Below are positions 8,386 to 16,455 of a stretch of 64,000 bases of DNA, piece by piece. The notes under the pieces are model-generated. The model searched no databases and was not told the origin of the DNA. It worked only from the letters and a program-made list of their open reading frames with translations. Both the position numbers and the translations under genes were made by a program. Within the stretch, counting starts at the first letter, position 1, and each line of letters opens with the position of its first letter. The stretch is from a virus, in the IMG/VR virus record IMGVR_UViG_3300035698_027961, positions 1-64,000 of that record. One strand, written 5' to 3'.

Positions 8386-10151
8386 GCTAAGCACTCCTCT
8401 TCTTCTGACTTTACGTAATCTGTTAAACTTGCTTTTTCCATTTTCTGACTAACTTTATCTGGGTCTACAGATGATGTCGTTCTTAGGTAGTAAAGACCCT
8501 TAAGGCCCTGCTTCCAGGCCTGAAGATGAACCTTCATAACGAACGACTTATCGGTTCCGTTAGGGAAGAATAGATTGACCGACTGACCCTGGCAGATAAA
8601 TGGCTGCCTATCTGCCGCGTGCTGAACCACCCATTGTTGATCGATTTCAAATGCGGTCTTAAAGACTAACTTTTCATACTCGGATAGAAACTCTAGATGT
8701 TGAGCGCTTCCTGCGTTAGTGATGATTGAGCTCCAAACCTGGGCTCTTTCATCCTCCGGAACTCTGTCATTAACAATCTTTTCTAGATATGGGTTGGTAA
8801 CTAAGTGAGAGCCAATTCTAGTTCTGTGAGTATATGCGTTTGACTTTCTGGGCTCAATTGATGGAGACGTGCAAGCAATAATTGAGCTGTTGGCATTCGG
8901 AGCTATTGCTAGAAGGTGGCTATTTCTTTTATTGTCTAGATCTCCAGCATCAGGATAGGTTCCTCTTTCTTCGGCTAGCTCGACAGAAGAAGCGATAGCG
9001 TCTCGATTAATTCGCTCAAACATTTCCTTATTGATTCCGGTGGCTATCGCGGACTCCCATGGAACTCCCAGCTTCTGAAGGTAAGCGTGAAATCCCATCG
9101 CGCCCAGGCCGAGGGATCTTTCCCTTTGGGCGCTATAAGTAGCTCTACTTAGTGTATCTGGAGCGTTTTCAATAAATGCGTCAAGAACATTATCTAGCAT
9201 TCTAATCATATCCTTGACTAAATTGGTATCTTTCCACTCGTCATACTTTTCTAAGTTAAGGCTGGAAAGGCAGCATACAGCTGTTCTGTCAGCGGATGTC
9301 GGGAGATGAATCTCATTGCACAAATTTGAACCGTTAATCTTTAAGCCCAGAGCCTTAAGTGATGCCGGAAGATGCTTGTTTGCAGTATCAATAAAGTTTA
9401 AGTATGGCTCGCCGGTCTTAAACCTGGTCTCAATTATTCTCTGCATTAAATGACGCGCCTTAACAGCCTCCTTTACTTCTTTGCTGGCAGGATCAATTAG
9501 ATCCCACATATCTCCATTTACTACGGCCTTCATAAAATCATCAGTCAGGTTGACTGCGTTATGAAGGTTAAGGCACTTACGATTCGGGTCTCCACCGGTT
9601 GGGTCTCTGAAGTTAATAAACTCTATGATATCAGGATGGGAAATATCCATATAGGCGGCGTAAGATCCCTTTCGCGTCTTTCCCTGACGAAATGCGTTCA
9701 TATCCGCATCTACTGTTTTTAGGAATGGTATAGGGCCAGGAGACTTATCAGAAATAGATCTGACTTCGCTCCAGTGGCCGCCAACTCCGCCACCCTTGAC
9801 GCTGAGCCATCTTAGCTCCGCACTATGATCGATGATTCCTTCTAAATTATCCGGAACCATGCTTAGAAAACATGATATTGGAAGAGCCTTCCATTTTCCG
9901 CCCGGTGCCGGAGAGTTTGATAAGATGGGGCTAGAGAACATAAAATAGCCTAAAGAAACATAGTCATAAATTCTTTGAGCAAATTCCAAATCACCCTTGG
10001 AGGTAGATGCTGAAGCTCTAGCAAGACCCTCCTGGATGGATTCACCATCAGCTAAGTAGTATTTCCTTAATAGAGTTTGGGAAAATTCATCTAAAAGTGA
10101 ATCTCTATCCTGTTCAATTTTTATTCCATAAATGTAGTTATCCGTAGACAA
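8373..10151 (-). CDS. nrdA: Ribonucleoside-diphosphate reductase large (alpha) subunit
   Basis: 592 aa, TTG start at 10151 with GGAGG five bases upstream. The catalytic Asn-x-Cys-x-Glu is in 'SNLCNEI' near residue 277; the paired active-site cysteines lie in 'PISCFLS' (about 94) and 'AVCCLSSLN' (about 294); the redox tail is 'CLACQG' at the very C-terminus. It is shorter than E. coli NrdA (761 aa) and begins without the N-terminal ATP-cone, so dATP feedback control through that domain is probably absent. This is common in phage enzymes and would favour high dNTP output. The thioredoxin gene at 27247 could reduce it. Confidence 0.95.
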   Translation of the reverse strand: MSTDNYIYGIKIEQDRDSLLDEFSQTLLRKYYLADGESIQEGLARASASTSKGDLEFAQRIYDYVSLGYFMFSSPILSNSPAPGGKWKALPISCFLSMVPDNLEGIIDHSAELRWLSVKGGGVGGHWSEVRSISDKSPGPIPFLKTVDADMNAFRQGKTRKGSYAAYMDISHPDIIEFINFRDPTGGDPNRKCLNLHNAVNLTDDFMKAVVNGDMWDLIDPASKEVKEAVKARHLMQRIIETRFKTGEPYLNFIDTANKHLPASLKALGLKINGSNLCNEIHLPTSADRTAVCCLSSLNLEKYDEWKDTNLVKDMIRMLDNVLDAFIENAPDTLSRATYSAQRERSLGLGAMGFHAYLQKLGVPWESAIATGINKEMFERINRDAIASSVELAEERGTYPDAGDLDNKRNSHLLAIAPNANSSIIACTSPSIEPRKSNAYTHRTRIGSHLVTNPYLEKIVNDRVPEDERAQVWSSIITNAGSAQHLEFLSEYEKLVFKTAFEIDQQWVVQHAADRQPFICQGQSVNLFFPNGTDKSFVMKVHLQAWKQGLKGLYYLRTTSSVDPDKVSQKMEKASLTDYVKSEEEECLACQG

Positions 10152-10177
10152 GTAGACCTCCGTGTTGTCCTATTAAA

Positions 10178-10206
10178 TAAAGGTACCCTGATTGCAGAGT
10201 ACCTCT
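10178..10206 (-). terminator. Possible terminator between the DAC-like gene and nrdA
   Basis: AGGTAC (10181-10186) pairs with GTACCT (10199-10204) around a 12-base loop, and on the minus strand the hairpin is followed by a T-rich stretch. It lies in the 218-base gap 10152-10369, downstream of the DAC-like gene and upstream of nrdA. The stem is short. The rest of the gap is AT-rich, with no clear -35/-10 pair that I could defend. Confidence 0.35.
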
Positions 10207-10369
10207 TTAAAAAATTAAACTAATTCGCAAACAAAGCTACAAGTTGTATCGCTTTGATAATATTGCTTTAGTGTATAATATCTCTTCAGATTAGTAGCTA
10301 GTATAAGAAATATTCAGCCCAAAAGTTTATCAACATATTGTATATCAATAACTTTGACTTTGTTTTTTT

Positions 10370-10912
10370 TTATTCATCTTTTTTATCGGGGTTGAATTGC
10401 CCCGTGTACTCTCCGTTCTTCCAAACTCGAACCATATTTGTCTGCTCAGAAAGAGTAAAAACAGCAAGAACATCCTTCCTGGTTGAGAAGGATGCCGCTG
10501 TAATATGTCGGGTTCCGGTACCTTCAGGAATTCCTAATGTTGGATCATCAACAGTTAGATAAACTTTGTCACCTATAACTTGACCATCCTGATTAATAAT
10601 GATGGCTCCATCATCACCCGAGTCAAATATTGTAACGCAATCTTCTTTAAACTGCGGAAAGTTAACATTAACATAAATATCCATCTTATCATTTGTTAAC
10701 TTTCTCATGCCCTCGACCGAAGTTGTATTGGCAGAACCGAAAACACCCAGGACTATCATCGCCCCTACCTTATTCCCCTCTTTAAAATTCTTTTCAGATA
10801 TCTCTGTTAAGTATGTATATATTTTCTTCTCCGTTTTCTCTCTAGCTAAATTAAGCTGAAATGAAAAATCAATTACCGGCCCCCTTCCTGGCGCTACGTC
10901 TTCGGATTCCAT
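10370..10912 (-). CDS. Diadenylate cyclase (DisA_N/DAC) domain protein
   Basis: 180 aa. The central part aligns by eye with DAC domains that join two ATP into c-di-AMP: 'VGAMIVLG' (49-56) corresponds to the family 'GALIV', 'DDGAIII' (100-106) to the DGA motif, 'GTRHITAA' (133-140) to GTRHRAA, and 'TLSEQTNMVRVWKNGE' to the SEE-NG end of the domain. The last Arg of the RHR motif is Ile137 here, so activity may be altered. There is no membrane segment (unlike CdaA) and no DNA-binding helices (unlike DisA), so a soluble stand-alone cyclase is likely. It lies 74 bases after the SpoVR gene. The fold is fairly sure; catalysis is untested. Confidence 0.82.
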   Translation of the reverse strand: MESEDVAPGRGPVIDFSFQLNLAREKTEKKIYTYLTEISEKNFKEGNKVGAMIVLGVFGSANTTSVEGMRKLTNDKMDIYVNVNFPQFKEDCVTIFDSGDDGAIIINQDGQVIGDKVYLTVDDPTLGIPEGTGTRHITAASFSTRKDVLAVFTLSEQTNMVRVWKNGEYTGQFNPDKKDE

Positions 10913-10986
10913 AAAACCCCCTCGATGTTATAATACCCCAGGGGTCAGACTGCGTTAGCTCAAACTCAAATGAGGACTGAATTTTG

Positions 10987-12378
10987 TCAATACTTTAGAA
11001 ATCCCTCGTGGTTAAATCCATAGCTGATGGAGTAGCCCCTTTCGTCTTTTGTTTTGATAATTACTTGACCTCCCCATATTTGCTGCAGATACTCAGCAAC
11101 CTTCTCAATATGCTTCGGGTCCAGTGTTCCAACGTCAGCGCTCTCGTGAATAAGCCTTAGTCTTTCCTGGCTTGCTGAATCAATATAAATTAAAGGAGTT
11201 CTGTAGTTATATATTTTTGCAGCTTGGCTCTCAACTACATCTTTTGCACTTCTGCTTTCAATTTTAATATATTCATCTTTATTTCTGTCGTAATCTGTCT
11301 TATAAGTAAACATTTCAAGCCTATCAACAATTTCTTGAGTAAGGTACTTTCTTAGAAATGATATGTCGTCCTCTTCTGAGCAAACCTCTAAGATCTTTTC
11401 AAAACCGGTTATGATTGACTCGCCATGCTTATACTTTAGATCCCACTTCTCTTTTATATCATTCAAAATAGTGAAGCCAAGAAAATAAGGATTTATATCG
11501 AGCTTACTTCCTCCCGGCTGAACAACTCTTTCATGAATCTTGACGAACTCGATATACTCTGATGGCGATAGATGATCTTCTCCCATCAGATACATTAGCT
11601 CAGCATGAATATAGCTAGCTAAGCCCTCGTTCATAATCTTTGTATAGTATTGCGGATAGAAATAAAATGACTCCTCTCTAATAATATTAAAGATGTCCTT
11701 TTCCCATGGCTCTGCGCTAGAATAATTGGCTAAAAACCACAGCAGATCATATTCTTTTGATGGCGGGAAACTATCATTCATAATCTTTTCTTCGTATCCG
11801 AGATTATCAATTCCATATAGATCATCAAACTCACCCTGTTCCTTTTTCTGAAGAACCTTTTTCTTAGGCGCATACTTGGGACGATGAACACCCTTATGCC
11901 AGTCTATATTCTTCTCTAGAGCGAAAGCAATGTCCATAATTCTCTCTACTTTCTCAATTCCATATTGGGATATGTACTCCTCAACCTTTTCCGCCCTCTC
12001 TGCGGCACGCATAACCATGCCACGGTCTGTCTTTTTAAATAGATAATTATTTTTAAAGAAATGGTTATGACCGAGAACGTGAGCTATAACCATGGTGTTG
12101 GCAATATCAGAATTTGACTCAAGAAGAAAAGCTCGGCAGGGATCTGAGTTTAGCACTAATTCATATACCTTAGACGTTCCCATGGTTCCCTGAATCTTCT
12201 GATACTCATAGCTCTGTCCGTAACTCCAGTGCCTAGCTCTAACCGGAAGTCCGTAGCTCATAATCTCTAAAAGAACTTCTTCCGGAACTACTTCCCAGAT
12301 GGTCTCAAACATATCTAGACCCATCTCTTTTGCCTTCTCAACAAACCATTCAGCCCTATCTGCTAAAACTTTCTTCAT
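10987..12378 (-). CDS. spoVR: SpoVR family protein
   Basis: 463 aa, close to the cellular SpoVR/YcgB length (about 470-510). Family hallmarks: 'MSYGLPVRARHWSYG' (40-54), 'YELVLNSDPCRAFLLE' (72-87) and the His-rich 'IAHVLGHNHFFKNN' with His100, His104 and His106. The biochemical role is unknown. In Bacillus it is needed for normal spore cortex, and in enterobacteria (YcgB) it is co-regulated with YeaG/YeaH under stress. Its ATG overlaps the stop of the DUF444 gene in a TAATG junction, showing the operon link. A full-length copy in a phage argues for a working protein rather than a relic. Confidence 0.93.
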   Translation of the reverse strand: MKKVLADRAEWFVEKAKEMGLDMFETIWEVVPEEVLLEIMSYGLPVRARHWSYGQSYEYQKIQGTMGTSKVYELVLNSDPCRAFLLESNSDIANTMVIAHVLGHNHFFKNNYLFKKTDRGMVMRAAERAEKVEEYISQYGIEKVERIMDIAFALEKNIDWHKGVHRPKYAPKKKVLQKKEQGEFDDLYGIDNLGYEEKIMNDSFPPSKEYDLLWFLANYSSAEPWEKDIFNIIREESFYFYPQYYTKIMNEGLASYIHAELMYLMGEDHLSPSEYIEFVKIHERVVQPGGSKLDINPYFLGFTILNDIKEKWDLKYKHGESIITGFEKILEVCSEEDDISFLRKYLTQEIVDRLEMFTYKTDYDRNKDEYIKIESRSAKDVVESQAAKIYNYRTPLIYIDSASQERLRLIHESADVGTLDPKHIEKVAEYLQQIWGGQVIIKTKDERGYSISYGFNHEGFLKY

Positions 12379-13553
12379 TATTTCTTGTCCTTCTTGGAGT
12401 TGTCAATGTTGAAAAACTTTTTAAGACCTGCGTAAACATCGTCATTCTTTTTAAACTGCATCGACATAAATCTGGTTCTTTTAATGTTCTCATTAAAGTA
12501 ATTTGATAGAAGCTTTTCGGGCCTAAACCATGCGCTATCAGTACTCTTATCCAACATTACTTCGCCATAACCCATGGCCCTGACTAGTGGCATTAGCTTC
12601 TCAGCATACTCTAAACATATAATATTGTCATCTGAATAGTTATCACCATCACTGAACTCGAAAACATAATTATTCCACTCATCAGGAGAATGATGAGTTT
12701 TTATATGGTCATAGGCGAACTTGAATGATGAACTGCAGCATGTTCCGCCAGACGCACTAATGGTAAAGAATTCTTTCTCAGTGACTTCAAAAGCTTTAAT
12801 ATCATGAGCCACAAATACCAATTCTATTTTCTTATACTTTCTTCTTAAAAATTGAACCATCCAGAAGTAAAAAGACTTAGCTATATGAGTCTTTTCCTTA
12901 TCCATGGAGCCGCTTCTATCCATCATTAAGTATATTGCTGCATTAGAATGATAATCTTTCTCTTCTTCCCAATCTTTAAACCTTAAATCTTCTTTTTTGA
13001 AGACTCCAACCTTAGGATTGCCTTTGGCCGCGTTTCTCTTTAAGTTTTCTTTCAAACTTCTCCTGATATCTATGCTGGAAAAGGGACCCTTCTTTGAAAT
13101 AGAATTAACTTCATCATTAGTAATCTCTACCTGCGTGTTATTCTTAGGATCAATCCACGGAAGGTCTAGCTCATCCAGCATAATATTGACAAGCTCGTCT
13201 ACAGTAATTTCGGCTTCAAAGATTCTTTCACCATCTTCATTGCCGGCAGGACCATCTTGGTCTCCGTTACCTTTCTTGATTTTAAACTTATCACCTGGCT
13301 GTCCAGCTAGCCCCTGACCAGTTCCCGCTTCATCATTAATTTTCCCGTACTTAAGCCTATACTTATCAAGGAATTTGATTGGCACCTTTATCTTTTTGTC
13401 GCCGTCAGACTGAATGATGTCGTACTCTGTAATGAGCTGCTTACCATTCGTTCTGATAGCCTTCTCGACCAGCTCTTTGTGCCGGTCTGAGTCTCTCTTG
13501 CCTCTCTTTTTAAGGCCCCAGATATCTGAAAGGCTATCATACTTTTGAGTCAT
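12378..13553 (-). CDS. yhbH: YhbH/YeaH family protein (DUF444, von Willebrand A-like)
   Basis: 391 aa. An N-terminal charged region and a Gly-rich linker lead into a vWA-like domain with a MIDAS-type 'MMDRSGSMD' near residue 212, later 'ISASGGTCCSS' and 'EFSDGDNYSDD', all typical of DUF444 (YeaH in E. coli, YhbH in Bacillus). These proteins are encoded between PrkA and SpoVR in many bacteria, and the same order is kept here. It probably acts as a metal-dependent protein-interaction partner of PrkA. The start follows AAGGAA, 12 bases after the prkA stop. Confidence 0.93.
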   Translation of the reverse strand: MTQKYDSLSDIWGLKKRGKRDSDRHKELVEKAIRTNGKQLITEYDIIQSDGDKKIKVPIKFLDKYRLKYGKINDEAGTGQGLAGQPGDKFKIKKGNGDQDGPAGNEDGERIFEAEITVDELVNIMLDELDLPWIDPKNNTQVEITNDEVNSISKKGPFSSIDIRRSLKENLKRNAAKGNPKVGVFKKEDLRFKDWEEEKDYHSNAAIYLMMDRSGSMDKEKTHIAKSFYFWMVQFLRRKYKKIELVFVAHDIKAFEVTEKEFFTISASGGTCCSSSFKFAYDHIKTHHSPDEWNNYVFEFSDGDNYSDDNIICLEYAEKLMPLVRAMGYGEVMLDKSTDSAWFRPEKLLSNYFNENIKRTRFMSMQFKKNDDVYAGLKKFFNIDNSKKDKK

Positions 13554-13565
13554 TATAGTTCCTTG

Positions 13566-15470
13566 TTACTTAGAGGCCATTAGGGAGCTTACATATCGAA
13601 GCAGCTGGTTAGCACTTTCAGTATTGTACTGATACTTTTCACATAGGGTTTTGATTACAACGTTGATCTTCTTGAGCTCTTCCTCATCAGGATTTCTGGA
13701 AGATACTGTCATCTTAATAACAGCGGAACGCTCTTGAAATAGCTGCTTCTCTAGGGCATCCTTAAGAGCCGGGTGATCTTGATAATTGGAGTTGCTTCTA
13801 AGCATCTTGCGGAATATCTCCTGACGGAAAGACCTCTTTCCGGATTCGGAAATTCCAACCTTCTCTTCGATGCTTCTCATCAGTGGCTCGCTTGGCTCCA
13901 CTGTATTTCCCCATTCATCAGACACCTGACCTCCGTCTAGGAATGCTTCGGCGTGCTGCATATAATTGGATAGAAGATTCTTAATTTCATCCTCAAAGTT
14001 AACAAAGAAAGCCTTCTGAACATCATTCTTTGCCATCTTCTCGTACTCCTCAAGAACGTATAGAAGAACATTCTCAAGTCTTTCGGATTCCTTCTTATCT
14101 ACCTTCGGATTGCTCTTAAGGCCATCCTTCAGTGATCGAACGATATCTAGAGGAGTGATTGATGATAGATTATCCTCAGATAGCTTTGAAGAAATTCTAT
14201 TGATAACGTATCTAGGTGAAACTCCAACCATTCCCTCATCATCAAATTCTTTTTTAAACTTGGAAGACTCAGCCTTAGTAAAGCCCTCAACGTCCTCATC
14301 ATTATACATCTTCATCTTCTTGAGAAGTGATAGTCCCTGGTTATTAGATTCCTTAAGGCGAGATAAAATTGCAAACATTGCAGCGCAGGTTAGGGTGTGA
14401 GGAGCAATATGCCTTCCTTCAAAGTTTGCCTGGTTAATCAACTTCTCATAGATCTTGACTTCACTGTCAACAGAAAGATTATATGGAACCTTAACAACAA
14501 TAGTTCTATCGTGAAGTGCCTCCATCTCATCCTTGGCTAGAAATCTTTCAAACTCTGTAAAGTTGGTATGAGCTACGACAAACTCATCAGCCCAGATAAG
14601 AGGAAATCTTCCGGTCTTAATATTCTTTTCTTGGGCCAGGGTTAGAAGAACATACAGAAACTTCTGATCAACCTTAAGCATCTCAACGAATTCCATAATT
14701 CCACGGTTAGCTACGTTGAGTTCTCCATCAAAGCGGTAAGCTCTAGGGTCTGATTCGGAGCCATATTCTCCAACGGTACTTAAATCAATGGAGCCAACTA
14801 ACTCTGAAATATCTTGGCTCTTTTTATCGGAAGGAACAAAAGTACCAATCCCGATTCTTCCGCGCTCAGAGAAGAACGTTCTTTTGACTGGCAACTTCAT
14901 AAAGTCACCATGGTACTTCTCCTTCAGAACTAGATCCATAATAGGGCTCAGGTTGCCGTCAATCTTGATGCCATATTCACTGTGAAATGAATGCCTCAGA
15001 TCTTCAGGAATTGCGCACAATGGGTCCTCATGCATTGGAGACTCGGAAAGTGAAAATGTTGCTCCTTCGTCTGTCTTGGAAAATTGCTCAAGGCCCCTCT
15101 TTAGAAGAATGGCTAGCTGAGACTTTCCGGAAGAGGTTGGTCCGTACATTAATAGAATTCTGCGGCTAACTTCACTGCCAGATGCCGCAGCTCTAAGATA
15201 GGACATTAGATCATGAATTGGCTCATCAACTCCGAAGAGGTCTTCTTCGAAGAATTTGTACTTTACAATGTTTCCGGATTCATCTCTATCAACTCCCCTG
15301 GAATCAATCATCCTGAGTACTCTTTGGTGTGCAGTCATATGAATCTTTGGATTATTGGTGACAATTTCTATGTAATCCTTTAGTGTTCCTGACCACTCAA
15401 GGCTCTTACTAGCCTCAGCGTGATCGCTAAGCCTAGATAAAAAATTATCGAATTTACTTATTTGAGCCAT
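13566..15470 (-). CDS. prkA: PrkA/YeaG family AAA+ serine protein kinase
   Basis: 634 aa, matching cellular PrkA (about 630-645). The AAA+ part has Walker A 'GPTSSGKS' at 110-117 after the family-typical 'FFEEDLFGVDEPI', then 'LPVKRTFFSERGRIGIGTF', 'ELVGSIDLS', the 'NVANRGIMEFVEMLK' box and 'PLIWADEFVVAHTN'. The C-terminal half corresponds to the PrkA C-terminal domain. E. coli YeaG and Bacillus PrkA are linked to nitrogen-starvation/stationary-phase survival and sporulation; kinase activity is reported for the family. It is the first gene of the three-gene module with DUF444 and SpoVR. GAGG lies nine bases before the ATG. No truncation or frameshift is seen. Confidence 0.95.
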   Translation of the reverse strand: MAQISKFDNFLSRLSDHAEASKSLEWSGTLKDYIEIVTNNPKIHMTAHQRVLRMIDSRGVDRDESGNIVKYKFFEEDLFGVDEPIHDLMSYLRAAASGSEVSRRILLMYGPTSSGKSQLAILLKRGLEQFSKTDEGATFSLSESPMHEDPLCAIPEDLRHSFHSEYGIKIDGNLSPIMDLVLKEKYHGDFMKLPVKRTFFSERGRIGIGTFVPSDKKSQDISELVGSIDLSTVGEYGSESDPRAYRFDGELNVANRGIMEFVEMLKVDQKFLYVLLTLAQEKNIKTGRFPLIWADEFVVAHTNFTEFERFLAKDEMEALHDRTIVVKVPYNLSVDSEVKIYEKLINQANFEGRHIAPHTLTCAAMFAILSRLKESNNQGLSLLKKMKMYNDEDVEGFTKAESSKFKKEFDDEGMVGVSPRYVINRISSKLSEDNLSSITPLDIVRSLKDGLKSNPKVDKKESERLENVLLYVLEEYEKMAKNDVQKAFFVNFEDEIKNLLSNYMQHAEAFLDGGQVSDEWGNTVEPSEPLMRSIEEKVGISESGKRSFRQEIFRKMLRSNSNYQDHPALKDALEKQLFQERSAVIKMTVSSRNPDEEELKKINVVIKTLCEKYQYNTESANQLLRYVSSLMASK

Positions 15471-15480
15471 TAAAATAACC

Positions 15481-15774
15481 TCACTTTTTATATGGATTTA
15501 ACTTGTCACCGTAGATATCATCCATGGCTCGCCTATCGCCAGACCGGACCTTCTCTACAGTTTTTCTAACTTCTTCTTTTGCGTCCATCATTATCTGGTC
15601 GCGGTCCTTGTCAACAGTGCCGCTGACAGCAATTATCTTCTGATATAGTACTCCATTTTCACAAACGGTGCATTTTATTTTCTCTTTTTTTAATCTGACA
15701 AATTCAGGAACGCTGTAATGTCTGGATTGTATATCGTTGCATGATTCGCAACAGAATGTGTATTTAGGCATCAT
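15481..15774 (-). CDS. FmdB-like zinc-ribbon protein
   Basis: 97 aa from the ATG at 15774, which has CCGGAG six bases upstream; a TTG at 15789 lacks a ribosome site. It begins 'MMPKYTFCCESCND' and has a second pair in 'KCTVCENG', a four-Cys zinc ribbon like the FmdB/regulatory family (MPxYxYxCxxC). The remainder is a charged helix. Such ribbons are common in phages next to replication genes; the function is unknown. It sits 10 bases upstream of prkA and may be co-transcribed with it. Confidence 0.75.
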   Translation of the reverse strand: MMPKYTFCCESCNDIQSRHYSVPEFVRLKKEKIKCTVCENGVLYQKIIAVSGTVDKDRDQIMMDAKEEVRKTVEKVRSGDRRAMDDIYGDKLNPYKK

Positions 15775-15952
15775 CGTCTCCGGACACAAATATTATCTTA
15801 TCATTCTCAATGATTAACTTTCCAGATAAAGAGAGATCCCTTAGTATTTTCTTTTTAAACTTAGGGTCAGTAATTGAAACAGTAAGTTCTAAAGAGCCAT
15901 CCTCTTCATTGAAGAGGATGTTTTTAATCTTGCCTACATTATTTTTCTGCAT
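15764..15952 (-). CDS. Hypothetical small beta protein
   Basis: 62 aa with alternating strands ('SLELTVSITD', 'GKLIIENDKIIFVSG') and an acidic end. It overlaps the zinc-ribbon gene by 11 bases and the preceding gene by 14, so all three appear translationally coupled. No family recognised. Confidence 0.6.
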   Translation of the reverse strand: MQKNNVGKIKNILFNEEDGSLELTVSITDPKFKKKILRDLSLSGKLIIENDKIIFVSGDDDA

Positions 15953-16253
15953 TTTCTATATAATGCCTAATGGCCTTAATTATATGAGCATTGTCTGAAT
16001 CAAGCATCCAAAGAAATTCGCTCTTGTCCAAAATTTTAATAGCGCTAGAAATACCAATCAGAAAGTCTCTCTCGAAGAAGACGCACGGGGTAATGAATTG
16101 ATTCACATGTTCATTATTATTACTGCTGCTTTCTTCGTTTGCATATGCTAGCCTAATACAGCTCTTATTTATTGATACTACAACATACTTCTCTTCTCCG
16201 ATTTCAATCAAATCATGGGTTTTAAGCTTGCTGATTTTTATTGTTTCTTCCAA
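15939..16253 (-). CDS. Hypothetical protein
   Basis: 104 aa. The N-terminal third looks like a small beta barrel ('THDLIEIGEEKYVVVSINKSCIRL' pattern, strands separated by tight turns), followed by a Ser/Asn linker and a helical end. It is the first gene of the leftward run after the 202-base gap 16254-16455. No family recognised. Confidence 0.55.
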   Translation of the reverse strand: MEETIKISKLKTHDLIEIGEEKYVVVSINKSCIRLAYANEESSSNNNEHVNQFITPCVFFERDFLIGISSAIKILDKSEFLWMLDSDNAHIIKAIRHYIENAEK

Positions 16254-16421
16254 TTTATATGGCCTTCGGTTGTGGGTTTATTAAAATTACTTAATTGCGA
16301 ACACCTAATATGTTAGACGCGTCCTACATGATACATCGTGCATCTCTATATAGTACCCGCACTTTCAAATAAGCTATAATTTTTATCACATTGGGTAATG
16401 AGATAATCACAGCAAAATATG

Positions 16422-16437
16422 CACCTATATATAGGTG
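16422..16437. repeat. Perfect 16-base palindrome downstream of the DnaB-like gene
   Basis: CACCTATATATAGGTG is a perfect palindrome 19 bases beyond the dnaB-like stop codon. As RNA it could form a six-base stem with a TATA loop followed by ATTTT, a weak terminator. As DNA it could be an operator for a dimeric regulator. The rest of the gap 16254-16455 shows no convincing promoter boxes. Confidence 0.5.
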
Positions 16438-16455
16438 TCGAGCTCATCCGTAAAA

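Noticed and set aside
10913-10990. TTGACA-like -35 box (minus strand, 10985-10990) as promoter for the DAC gene
   Set aside because: No -10 box is found at 16-18 bases, so it was not listed as a promoter.
10370-15470. Bacterial chromosome contamination or prophage junction as source of the PrkA/SpoVR/DAC genes
   Set aside because: The genes are packed with the same spacing and overlaps as flanking phage genes (zinc ribbon and nrdA), with no integrase or att-like repeat seen; contamination cannot be fully excluded without read data.
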